A stretch of DNA of 12,239 nucleotides. Origin: Tidjanibacter sp. Lineage in GTDB: Bacteria > Bacteroidota > Bacteroidia > Bacteroidales > Rikenellaceae. Positions 1 to 7,476 of the stretch are shown in pieces; the first letter of the stretch is position 1, and each line of letters begins with the position of its first letter. The stretch is taken from contig JAGBVY010000024.1 of the NCBI GenBank assembly GCA_017630115.1, forward strand, positions 1 to 12,239. The letters run 5' to 3'. Under the pieces are notes generated by a model, which saw only the letters and a program-made list of their open reading frames with translations, was not told the DNA's origin and ran no database searches. A program made the translations under genes and the position numbers.

Positions 1-37
1 AAAAACGCGGGTATCTTTTTTAATACCCGCGTTTTTT
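1..37. terminator. Bidirectional intrinsic terminator
   Basis: A perfect 14-bp inverted repeat pairs bases 1-14 with 23-36 around an 8-base loop. The stem core is G+C-rich (CGCGGGTAT / ATACCCGCG). It is flanked by an A-tract on the left and a T-tract on the right, so it reads as a Rho-independent terminator on either strand. It lies about 75 nt past the stop of the last gene of the minus-strand operon and would end that transcript. The symmetry suggests it also serves a convergent plus-strand gene just outside the window. Confidence 0.88.
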
Positions 38-66
38 GTTGAAAGTTGAATGTTTGTTGCCTTTGG

Positions 67-103
67 TCGGTAGGCGGTCGTCGGTTGACGGTCGTCGGTC
101 GTC
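67..103. repeat. Short GTCGGTCGTC-type intergenic repeat
   Basis: The 11-mer CGGTCGTCGGT occurs at 75-85 and again at 89-99 (14-bp period), flanked by further GTCGGT/GTCGTC pieces. A shorter GTTGAA duplication lies just before it (38-43 and 45-50). The block sits between the operon's last stop codon and its terminator and does not look coding. It resembles the dispersed short intergenic repeats of Bacteroidales genomes, but one copy cannot prove it is dispersed. Confidence 0.55.
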
Positions 104-111
104 TTTTAACA

Positions 112-1257
112 CTACATACGCTGCCTCAACACCTGCTCCACCAGACGATAGTCGATATTGGAGGCCTCGCCAAGCAATGTGCCACGTTCACGGAAGCGGC
201 GCACAATCTCGGCGCAAACATCCTCACCCACACCGAGTTCGGAGAGTCGTGTGGCCAGTCCGAGCGAACGGAAGAACTCCTCGGTAGAGCGGATGGTGGC
301 GTCTATGCGTTCATCCTTAGTGCCTTCGGTAATGCCCCACACGCGCTGGCCAAACTGTACAATTTTGTCGCCCTTCTGCTCCCTCATCACATCCATCACT
401 CCGGGCAGAACTACAACCAGAGTCTGGCCGTGGGTAATACCTGCGAGGGCGGTAATCTCGTGACCAATCATATGGGTAGCCCAATCCTGAGGCACACCCA
501 TAGCCACGAAGCCATTCAGGCCCATAGTAGCCGACAGCATATAGGTGGCCATAGCGTCGTAGTCTTGTTGGTTGGCACGCACTTTGGGAGCAACCTCCAC
601 AAGTGTCTGCACAACGCCCTCGGCCCACCTATCCATCAGTGGCGAGCAGTCGGTGATGGTCAGATACTGCTCCATAACGTGTACGAAGGTATCGGCCAAG
701 CCACAAGCCACCTGAAATGGGGGTAGCGAGAAGGTGGTCTCGGGATCGAGTATGGAAAATACGGGGTAGGTGTTGTAGAAGGAGTACTTCTCGCCCGTAG
801 TGAGGTTGGAGATGACTGCGCCACGATTCATCTCGGAGCCTGTGGCGGGCAGGGTCATAATGCTCGCAAAGGGAAGTGTGCCACCATAGAGCGAGGGGTT
901 GAGTACCAACTCCCACGCATCGGCCTCAACAACCGAGGCTGCTGCAATCAGTTTTGTGCCGTCGAGGGTACTACCTCCGCCCACAGCCAACAAAAACTCC
1001 ACACCCTCACGCTTGCAAACATCCACAGCCTTACGCAAGGTTTCAACTTTTGGGTTGGGCTCAATGCCCCAGAACTCAATGTAGTCGAAGCCTTCAAGGG
1101 CTGCTACAACCTGCTCATAGACACCGTTTTTCTTGACGCTACCGCCACCAAAGGTGACCAAAATCTTCTTATCTCTTGGCAACTCTTTGGCCAATCGTGC
1201 TATCTGACCCTTGCCAAAAATCAGTTTTGTAGGGTTCTGAAATACAAAGTTATTCAT
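112..1257 (-). CDS. YqhD-like iron-containing alcohol dehydrogenase
   Basis: Predicted cytoplasmic NAD(P)H-dependent alcohol dehydrogenase/aldehyde reductase, 381 residues, close to the ~387 of E. coli YqhD. The N-terminal Rossmann-like half carries GGGS (37-40) and the family motif GGGSTLDGTK (93-102). The C-terminal helical half carries the expected metal ligands: Asp189 and His193 in LADTFVH, His262 in DWATHM, and His276 in GITHGQ. Segments VPQDWATHM and VWGITEGTKDERIDA closely match YqhD as I remember it. The ATG at 1257 is preferred over an upstream in-frame TTG at 1287 because it gives the YqhD-type N-terminus (MNNF...FGKG). The start lies inside the end of hutI (8-bp overlap, ATGAATAA), implying translational coupling. 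The YqhD subgroup mainly reduces aldehydes with NADPH; the substrate here is unknown. The gene is no known step of histidine breakdown. Confidence 0.9.
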   Translation of the reverse strand: MNNFVFQNPTKLIFGKGQIARLAKELPRDKKILVTFGGGSVKKNGVYEQVVAALEGFDYIEFWGIEPNPKVETLRKAVDVCKREGVEFLLAVGGGSTLDGTKLIAAASVVEADAWELVLNPSLYGGTLPFASIMTLPATGSEMNRGAVISNLTTGEKYSFYNTYPVFSILDPETTFSLPPFQVACGLADTFVHVMEQYLTITDCSPLMDRWAEGVVQTLVEVAPKVRANQQDYDAMATYMLSATMGLNGFVAMGVPQDWATHMIGHEITALAGITHGQTLVVVLPGVMDVMREQKGDKIVQFGQRVWGITEGTKDERIDATIRSTEEFFRSLGLATRLSELGVGEDVCAEIVRRFRERGTLLGEASNIDYRLVEQVLRQRM

Positions 1258-2497
1258 TGGTACAAACAATTTTTCCGTTAATAACAACCTTTTCTACAAG
1301 TTCCTCGCCAAAGCTATAAGGCAGATAGGCGAGCGAAGGCACGGGTTTCGACACAACCAAGTCGGCCCTACGACCCACACTCACTGCTCCCCTATCGGCA
1401 CTCAGTCCGAGGGCTGCTGCGCCATTGATAGTAAGCGCAGCAAGTGCCTCCTCGGGGCTGAGGCGCATCTTGATGCAGGCCAAACTCCACAACATCTTCA
1501 TATTGCCCGAGGGCGACGAGCCGGGATTGCAGTCGCTGGCGATAGGCACCGGCAGACCCGCCTCTATCATCATTCGAGCCGGAGCGAAGGGGAGATTGGA
1601 GAAGAACGAGGCTCCGGGGAGCACCGTAGGTATGGTCGAAGAGTTCTTCAAGTCAAGAACATCCTGCTCATTGGCCTCCTCCAAATGGTCCACCGAGAGT
1701 GCACCATAGGCAATACCCACCTGCACACCGCCACTCGATGCCAGCTCGTTGGCGTGGATTTTTGGCCTTAGACCATAGCGTTTTCCACACTCCAATATCT
1801 GAGCCGTCTGCTCGGGGGTAAAGAACCCCCTATCGCAAAATACATCGACAAACTCAGCCACACCCTGCTCGGCCACCTTGGGTATCATATCCTCGCAAAC
1901 ATAGTCCACATACTCCTGCTGGCGCCCCTTAAAAGCACGACCAACAGCGTGTGCGCCGAGGAAAGTTGCCTTGATTGTGGCGGGCAGAGCCTCTCTGAGT
2001 CGCTCAATGACGCGGAGCATTTTCAGCTCATCCTCAGTAGTCAGGCCATAACCGCTCTTCACTTCAATCGTGGCCGCACCGGTGCGAATCATCCTCCAAG
2101 CCCTCCTCTGGGCCGCCTCGAAGAGTTCATCCTCGGAGCTAATGTGGAGTCTGTCGGCCGAATTGAGAATGCCACCGCCACGAGCCGCCACCTCCTCGTA
2201 GGTCATACCTGCGATTTTGTCGCGGAACTCGCCCTCGCGTGAGCCGGCATAGACAATGTGGCTATGGGAGTCGCAGAAGGCGGGAAAGACCACCCTACCC
2301 TCAGCATCGATAACCTCATCGGCCTCAACATCGCCCATCTGGGCCATTGGGCCAAAGCTACTTATCACTCCGTCGTCGGCCACAAGGTAGGCCCCATCGA
2401 TACTCTCCATCGACTGCATCTGCTCACCACAAAGGCGCTCAGTATCCAGAGGAAGAATACCCGCAAGAGTCTTTATATTCTTGATAAGCAGTCGCAT
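1250..2497 (-). CDS. hutI: Imidazolonepropionase
   Basis: Hydrolyses 4-imidazolone-5-propionate to N-formimino-L-glutamate, the third step of histidine degradation, in the cytoplasm. The 415 residues match the usual length. It is an amidohydrolase-fold enzyme whose expected metal and catalytic residues are visible: His78 and His80 in DSHSHIVYAG, His248 in KIHANELA, His271 in VDHLEE, and Asp322 in ASDCNPGSSPSG. Other family segments are KSGYGL (147-152) and FLGAHAVG (179-186), with a C-terminal return of the small beta domain (GAVSVGRRADLVV). It starts only 3 bp after the hutH stop and overlaps the following alcohol dehydrogenase, so all three are probably translated from one message. The ATG at 2497 is the natural start, giving MRLLIKNIKTL, a typical first beta strand. 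No defect seen. Confidence 0.97.
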   Translation of the reverse strand: MRLLIKNIKTLAGILPLDTERLCGEQMQSMESIDGAYLVADDGVISSFGPMAQMGDVEADEVIDAEGRVVFPAFCDSHSHIVYAGSREGEFRDKIAGMTYEEVAARGGGILNSADRLHISSEDELFEAAQRRAWRMIRTGAATIEVKSGYGLTTEDELKMLRVIERLREALPATIKATFLGAHAVGRAFKGRQQEYVDYVCEDMIPKVAEQGVAEFVDVFCDRGFFTPEQTAQILECGKRYGLRPKIHANELASSGGVQVGIAYGALSVDHLEEANEQDVLDLKNSSTIPTVLPGASFFSNLPFAPARMMIEAGLPVPIASDCNPGSSPSGNMKMLWSLACIKMRLSPEEALAALTINGAAALGLSADRGAVSVGRRADLVVSKPVPSLAYLPYSFGEELVEKVVINGKIVCTNE

Positions 2498-2500
2498 AGC

Positions 2501-3988
2501 CTACTTTTTGTTTTGAAGAAACTCTACCGACTTAGCAATCAGCGGATACATTACCACATCTGTATCTACAAAAGGTACGACCTCTCTAAACTCGCTCCAC
2601 AACTTCTCGATAGGTTCGCTCGAACGAAGCGGACGGCGGAATTCGAGTGCCTGAGCAGCGTTGAGCAGCTCGATAGCCAACACCCTCTCCACATTGTCGG
2701 CCACACGAGCCGACTTGGTAGCGGCGTTGGAGCCCATACTAACGTGGTCCTCCTGACCCTGCGATGAGGGAATCGAATCTACCGACGCGGGCATACACAA
2801 ACCTTTGGTTTGGCTCACAATCGAAGCAGCCGTATATTGGGGAATCATAAATCCGCTATTCAGACCGGGCTTAGCCACCAAGAAACTGGGCAGACCACGC
2901 TGTGCCGAGATGAGTTTGTAGATTCGGCGCTCGGAGATACTACCGAGCTCGGCCATAGCGATAGCCAAGTAGTCGAGCACCAAAGCCAAAGGCTGACCGT
3001 GGAAGTTACCGGCCGAAACCACAACATCCTCGTCGGGGAATACAGTTGGGTTGTCGGTGGCGGAGTTAATCTCGGTTTCGATGACGCTTGCCACATAGGC
3101 AATAGCATCCTTCGATGCGCCGTGTACCTGAGGTATGCAACGGAACGAATAGGGGTCTTGAACGTGTTTCTTGGGCTGAGCAATAAGTTCGCTACCTGCC
3201 AGCAACTCCCTCATACGCTTAGCCGTAGCAATCTGGCCGTTGTGGGGACGCACCTGATGAACATTGTCGGCAAAGGGGTCAATCCTGCCATCGAATGCCT
3301 CCAACGACATTGCAGCCACCAAGTCGGCCTGTTCCGAAAGTCTCTCGGCCTTATCGAGCGACCACACACCATAGGAGGCCATAAACTGAGTACCATTCAG
3401 CAGAGCCAAACCCTCCTTCGATTGGAGCGTCAGGGGATGCCAACCCTCACGGCGGTTCATCTCCTCGCCCGAGATAATCTCTCCATCGGCACACTCCACC
3501 TCGCCCAAACCAAGTATGGGCAAGCTCAGGTGGGCCAAAGGAGCCAAGTCGCCCGAAGCACCGAGCGAACCCTGCTGATAGACTACGGGGGTGTAGTGGT
3601 GGTTGAACATATCGATGAGCCTCTCAACGGTAGCCACCTGCACACCCGAGTATCCATAGCTGAGCGACTGCACTTTGAGCATAATCATAATACGCACAAT
3701 CTCGGTGGGGACCCTATCGCCCGTACCGCACGAGTGCGACATAACCAAGTTCTTTTGCAGAGCCGACAACTCGTCTTTCTCCACCGAAATGTTGCACAAC
3801 GAGCCGAAGCCTGTGGTTACACCATAGATGGGCGTGGGGCTCTCAATGGCCTTGCGGTCGAGGTAGGCGCGGCATTTGGCAATAGCCTCACGCGAGGCCT
3901 CCGACAGAGCCAAAGTATAGTTCTCTCTAACGGCACGAATAACCTCTTTGTGGCTAAGGTGGGCACTGGATATAATATGCTGTTTCAT
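2501..3988 (-). CDS. hutH: Histidine ammonia-lyase
   Basis: Deaminates L-histidine to trans-urocanate and ammonia, the first and committed step of the pathway. The 495-residue protein is of normal size for the aromatic amino acid lyase family. The Ala-Ser-Gly triad that cyclises into the MIO electrophile is at 144-146 in GSLGASGDLAPLAHLSLP. Other active-site segments are PIYGVTTGFG (Tyr55), LLNGTQ (Asn198), QDPYSFRCIPQVHG (Tyr280, Arg283), NSATDNP (308-314) and SSQGQEDHVSMG (Glu413). These numbers almost coincide with those of the Pseudomonas putida enzyme, so it should be active. It lies 43 bp after the pectinesterase stop and 3 bp before hutI. The leader has no Shine-Dalgarno sequence but is A-rich, as is usual in Bacteroidetes. 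The chosen ATG gives a family-like N-terminus. Confidence 0.97.
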   Translation of the reverse strand: MKQHIISSAHLSHKEVIRAVRENYTLALSEASREAIAKCRAYLDRKAIESPTPIYGVTTGFGSLCNISVEKDELSALQKNLVMSHSCGTGDRVPTEIVRIMIMLKVQSLSYGYSGVQVATVERLIDMFNHHYTPVVYQQGSLGASGDLAPLAHLSLPILGLGEVECADGEIISGEEMNRREGWHPLTLQSKEGLALLNGTQFMASYGVWSLDKAERLSEQADLVAAMSLEAFDGRIDPFADNVHQVRPHNGQIATAKRMRELLAGSELIAQPKKHVQDPYSFRCIPQVHGASKDAIAYVASVIETEINSATDNPTVFPDEDVVVSAGNFHGQPLALVLDYLAIAMAELGSISERRIYKLISAQRGLPSFLVAKPGLNSGFMIPQYTAASIVSQTKGLCMPASVDSIPSSQGQEDHVSMGSNAATKSARVADNVERVLAIELLNAAQALEFRRPLRSSEPIEKLWSEFREVVPFVDTDVVMYPLIAKSVEFLQNKK

Positions 3989-4031
3989 TGTAGTTTATCT
4001 GTAATTATTGGTTAATGTTTCTGTTTTTGGT

Positions 4032-5387
4032 TTACAACTCAACGTTGTACTTGGTGGTCAGTTGCTCCCACTGTTCAACATCGGCGAAGATGTTGGCTAT
4101 GGTATAGGTTGCGGCCTCCTCGTCGCTCAGCAAGCGACCTCCATTTTTGCGAGCCGAGGCATCGGCACCGGCATAGGTGCAACCCCACTCTGCAAAAATC
4201 TTCTCGGCCTCGACAACACTACTATTCATATTGGCCATCCAGCCATCGGCGTGGAGCGTCTTGGGGAATTTGCAACGAATCCATACGCTCTTGGCGGCAT
4301 TCTGCCAAGCCCTACCGAGGTAGATATTGTTCACCTTCTGGCCATTGAAGCCCACATCGTCGTGGGTCACCTCGCAGTCGAGAAAAACAATACCATAAGG
4401 CGAGGCAACCGAGGTTGAAGGGGCAGTAATGGGGGTTGTGTCCCTATTGGCGTGAATCTGGCAGTGGTCGAAGAGCATAACGCTTGCGCCATAGATAAAA
4501 TCTACATTACCCTCAACCATACAGTCTTTCAAATAGACCCTACCCGAATCATCCCTACCGAGGAAGGTGTCCTGATAGCCTGTGATGTTGCAATCGTAGA
4601 AGGCAACGTGGCCATACTTAACCTCCACAGCCATAGCTTGATCGCCACTCTGATTGGTATTCTGGTGGGTATTCTCCACCGTCAGGTCGTGAATCTGCAC
4701 CTGCTTCGACTCCACCCTAAGAGTGTAGCTCCTGCGCTGTGTCTCGGGCAGCGACGAATCGGCGCCACTGTAAGTGCCCTGACAATCGTCCCAAGTGAGG
4801 ATGGTCTTATCCTTGCCATCGCCCTTCAAGACCACATTATCGTGTCCTTTTGTAAGCAGCAATTTCTCCTTATAAGTACCCTCTTTGATGTAGATAATAT
4901 AGGGCGTTGGGTTGTTGGCAGGCACAGAGTTGAGCGCATCCTGCACCTTGGTAAAGTCGCCCGTACCGTCCTGAGCCACAATCACCGAAGGGCCCGACTC
5001 GGAGCTACCCCTGAGGCGAGTGGTGAAGGTGAAGAGCTGACTCCACAGCGAGTTTTCGTAGGGTGCTTTGGCCACAGCCTGCACCTGCACTCCATACTCG
5101 GTCTTCTTCTCCAAACCCTCAATAGCCAACTCGGTGACACTCACCTCACCCGAGCTGACCAACATACCGCTACTCAGAACCTTATACTTGTAGCCCACAG
5201 CATTCTCCACAGCCTGCCAGGCAACGCTGGCCGACTCGGTTGTGAGTGTGCCCTCAACAAGTTGCACTCCTACGGGAGTGGCCAACTTGCCACCCTCTCC
5301 GCCAGAAGGCTCATTGGGCTCTTCGCCAGAGCAGCCCAACAGCGCCACCGAAGCTAACAGAGCCATACATATTTTACCGATTTTCAT
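4032..5387 (-). CDS. Pectinesterase lipoprotein with N-terminal fibronectin III domain
   Basis: Predicted lipid-anchored pectin methylesterase that removes methyl esters from homogalacturonan and releases methanol. With the ATG at 5387 the protein has 451 residues: a lipoprotein signal ending in LLGC (Cys19) followed by SGEE, a fibronectin III-like domain (about 35-123), then a right-handed beta-helix catalytic domain (about 133-440). The family motifs are in order: GTYKEKL (170-176), QAMAV (250-254), GYQDTF with catalytic Asp273, GNVDFIYG with nucleophile Asp296, and LGRAW with substrate-binding Arg359. QAMAV and LGRAW deviate slightly from the usual QAVAL and LGRPW. An in-frame TTG at 5414, with AGGAGG 5 nt upstream, would add nine residues before the signal and cannot be excluded. 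The gene lies between hutU and hutH on the same strand (gaps 48 and 43 bp), an unusual setting for a pectin enzyme. Confidence 0.9.
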   Translation of the reverse strand: MKIGKICMALLASVALLGCSGEEPNEPSGGEGGKLATPVGVQLVEGTLTTESASVAWQAVENAVGYKYKVLSSGMLVSSGEVSVTELAIEGLEKKTEYGVQVQAVAKAPYENSLWSQLFTFTTRLRGSSESGPSVIVAQDGTGDFTKVQDALNSVPANNPTPYIIYIKEGTYKEKLLLTKGHDNVVLKGDGKDKTILTWDDCQGTYSGADSSLPETQRRSYTLRVESKQVQIHDLTVENTHQNTNQSGDQAMAVEVKYGHVAFYDCNITGYQDTFLGRDDSGRVYLKDCMVEGNVDFIYGASVMLFDHCQIHANRDTTPITAPSTSVASPYGIVFLDCEVTHDDVGFNGQKVNNIYLGRAWQNAAKSVWIRCKFPKTLHADGWMANMNSSVVEAEKIFAEWGCTYAGADASARKNGGRLLSDEEAATYTIANIFADVEQWEQLTTKYNVEL

Positions 5388-5435
5388 ACTCTTATCGTTT
5401 TTATCAAACAACAATTCATCCTCCTCATTGGGGGG

Positions 5436-7448
5436 CTACTTCACAAACTGCTCAATAAGTGCCTCATCGGCCAAATTGGGCATAGTAACCTTCAACGAAG
5501 GGGTACGTTCCATCTCACGACGAATGGCACTCATAGCGCCCTCGTTACGAGCCCAACTTCGACGTGCAATACCGTTGTTGGTGTCCCAGTGGAGCATATT
5601 GTCAATCCTGCGGCGAGCCTCCTCGGAGCCGTCGATAACCATACCGAAGCCTCCGTTGATAACCTCGCCCCAGCCTACGCCACCACCATTGTGAAGCGAA
5701 ACCCAAGTTGCACCCCTGAAACCATCGCCCACAACATTCTGCACAGCCATATCGGCCGTATAGGAAGAGCCGTCGTAGATATTGCTCGTCTCACGATAGG
5801 GCGAGTCGGTACCCGACACGTCGTGGTGGTCGCGACCCAAAACAATGGGAGCAGATATTTCGCCACGAGCAATAGCCTCATTAAATGCACGAGCAATCTT
5901 TATGCGACCCTCGCTGTCGGCATAGAGGATGCGGGCCGACGAGCCCACAACAAGCCTATTGCGTTTGGCCTCCTTAATCCAGTGGATGTTGTCGTCGAGC
6001 TGGCCACAAATCTCCTCGGGAGCCTCCGAGCGAATCTCCTCCAATACGCGAGCAGCAATCTCGTCGCTCTTATCCAAGTCGGCCTCCTTGCCCGAGGTAC
6101 ATACCCAGCGGAAAGGACCAAAACCGTAGTCGAAGAACAATGGGCCCATAATATCCTGAACATACGAAGGATAGCGGAATCTACCATCGGGCAGCACAAC
6201 ATCGGCACCCGCCCTCGAAGCCTCCAAGAGGAAAGCGTTGCCGTAGTCGAAGAAGTACATACCCCTATCGGCCAAGCGATTGACAGCAGCCGCGTGCCTA
6301 CGCAACGACTCCTGCACTGCTGCCCTAAACCTCTCGGGCTCTTCGGCCATCATCGTGCGACTCTCCTCATAGGAGTAGCCCACAGGGTAGTAACCACCTG
6401 CCCAAGGATTGTGAAGCGAGGTCTGGTCGCTACCCAAATCCACCTCAACGCCCTCATCGGCCAAGCGCTCCCACAAATCGACAATGTTGCCCTCGTAGGC
6501 CAGCGACACCACCTCTTTGGCAGCCCTCGCCTTAGCTACACGCTCCAAGAGTTCGTCGAGCGAGGTGTGAACCTCATCTACCCAACCCTGCTCGTAGCGT
6601 TTCTGCACAGCGGCGGGGTTAATCTCGGCCACAATGCTCACAACACCTGCAATGTTGCCTGCCTTAGGCTGTGCGCCCGACATACCACCCAGACCTGCCG
6701 ACACAAACAACATACCGCCCAAATCCTTAGCACCCACTTTCATACGACGTCTGCCTGCGTTGAGCACTGTGATGGTTGTGCCGTGAACAATACCCTGAGG
6801 GCCAATATACATCCAGCTACCTGCGGTCATCTGACCATACTGCGATACTCCCAAGGCGTTCATCCTCTCCCAGTCGTCGGGCTTGGAGTAGTTGGGAATA
6901 ACCATACCGTTGGTAATCACTGCCCTTGGCGCATCCACCGACGAGGGGAACAAGCCCATAGGGTGACCAGAGTACATAACAAGTGTCTGCTCGTCGGTCA
7001 TCTCCGAAAGGTATTTCATCGTGAGCCTATACTGCGCCCAGTTCTGGAATACAGCACCGTTGCCACCATAGGTAATCAGCTCGTGGGGGTGCTGTGCTAC
7101 GGCCTTGTCCAAGTTGTTCTGAATCATAAGCATCATAGCGGCAGCCTTCTTCGAGCGAGCAGGATACTCGTCTATTGGGCGTGCATACATCTCGTAGTCG
7201 GGACGCAGGCGGTACATATAGATGCGACCATACTTCTCCAACTCCTCGGCAAACTCGGGAGCAAGGGTGGCGTGGTGCCTCTCAGGGAAGTAACGCAAGG
7301 CATTTTTTATAGCCAAGACCTTCTCGGCACGGGTAAGAATCTCTTTACGCTTAGGGGCGTGATTGACCGTTGGGTCGTAGGGTTTGGGAGCGGGCAGCTC
7401 CTCGGGGATACCCGCTCTTATATCGGCTTGAAACTGTTCGAGTGTCAT
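5436..7448 (-). CDS. hutU: Urocanate hydratase, long (eukaryote-like) form
   Basis: Adds water to urocanate to give 4-imidazolone-5-propionate, the second pathway step, using tightly bound NAD+ as electrophile. At 670 residues it belongs to the long subfamily (human UROC1 is 676) rather than the ~555-residue Pseudomonas/Bacillus type. Recognisable segments are ALRYFP (50-55), TYGGNGAVFQNWAQ (126-139), YSGHPMGLFPSS (159-170), the glycine-rich GLGGMSGAQ (252-260), VDLGSDQTSLHNPW (336-349), FGPFRWVCTSG (443-453), GRDHHDVSGTDSP (538-550) and LHNGGGVGWGEV (585-596). Most match the human protein as remembered. The PROSITE-type signature FQGLPxRICW of the short form is replaced by VGSSARILYA (501-510), without its Cys. 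The gene starts 28 bp after the ftcD stop. The ATG start is well placed and the reading frame is intact. Confidence 0.96.
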   Translation of the reverse strand: MTLEQFQADIRAGIPEELPAPKPYDPTVNHAPKRKEILTRAEKVLAIKNALRYFPERHHATLAPEFAEELEKYGRIYMYRLRPDYEMYARPIDEYPARSKKAAAMMLMIQNNLDKAVAQHPHELITYGGNGAVFQNWAQYRLTMKYLSEMTDEQTLVMYSGHPMGLFPSSVDAPRAVITNGMVIPNYSKPDDWERMNALGVSQYGQMTAGSWMYIGPQGIVHGTTITVLNAGRRRMKVGAKDLGGMLFVSAGLGGMSGAQPKAGNIAGVVSIVAEINPAAVQKRYEQGWVDEVHTSLDELLERVAKARAAKEVVSLAYEGNIVDLWERLADEGVEVDLGSDQTSLHNPWAGGYYPVGYSYEESRTMMAEEPERFRAAVQESLRRHAAAVNRLADRGMYFFDYGNAFLLEASRAGADVVLPDGRFRYPSYVQDIMGPLFFDYGFGPFRWVCTSGKEADLDKSDEIAARVLEEIRSEAPEEICGQLDDNIHWIKEAKRNRLVVGSSARILYADSEGRIKIARAFNEAIARGEISAPIVLGRDHHDVSGTDSPYRETSNIYDGSSYTADMAVQNVVGDGFRGATWVSLHNGGGVGWGEVINGGFGMVIDGSEEARRRIDNMLHWDTNNGIARRSWARNEGAMSAIRREMERTPSLKVTMPNLADEALIEQFVK

Positions 7449-7476
7449 AGAGTTATAGGTTGTTTATGGTGATTGG

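Noticed and set aside
46..726. A 226-codon plus-strand open frame at the left edge
   Set aside because: It starts inside the intergenic repeat and runs antisense through the alcohol dehydrogenase gene. No domain and no promoter seen.
1258..1287. Longer alcohol dehydrogenase starting at TTG 1287
   Set aside because: It would overlap hutI by 38 bp and add ten residues absent from YqhD-type proteins. The ATG at 1257 gives the family N-terminus.
2810..4015. A 401-codon open frame antisense to hutH
   Set aside because: Codon-aligned shadow of hutH with no domain; it also runs over the hutH start into the leader.
4032..5387. Pectinesterase as cargo of a mobile element
   Set aside because: I saw no transposase, no flanking inverted or direct repeats, and no obvious change in codon style relative to its neighbours. 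Insertion by recombination remains possible but has no visible scar.
5589..7472. A 627-codon open frame antisense to hutU
   Set aside because: It is codon-aligned with hutU and has the same codon-avoidance cause. The hutU product is unmistakable, and the antisense product is rich in His, Val and Leu without any family motif.
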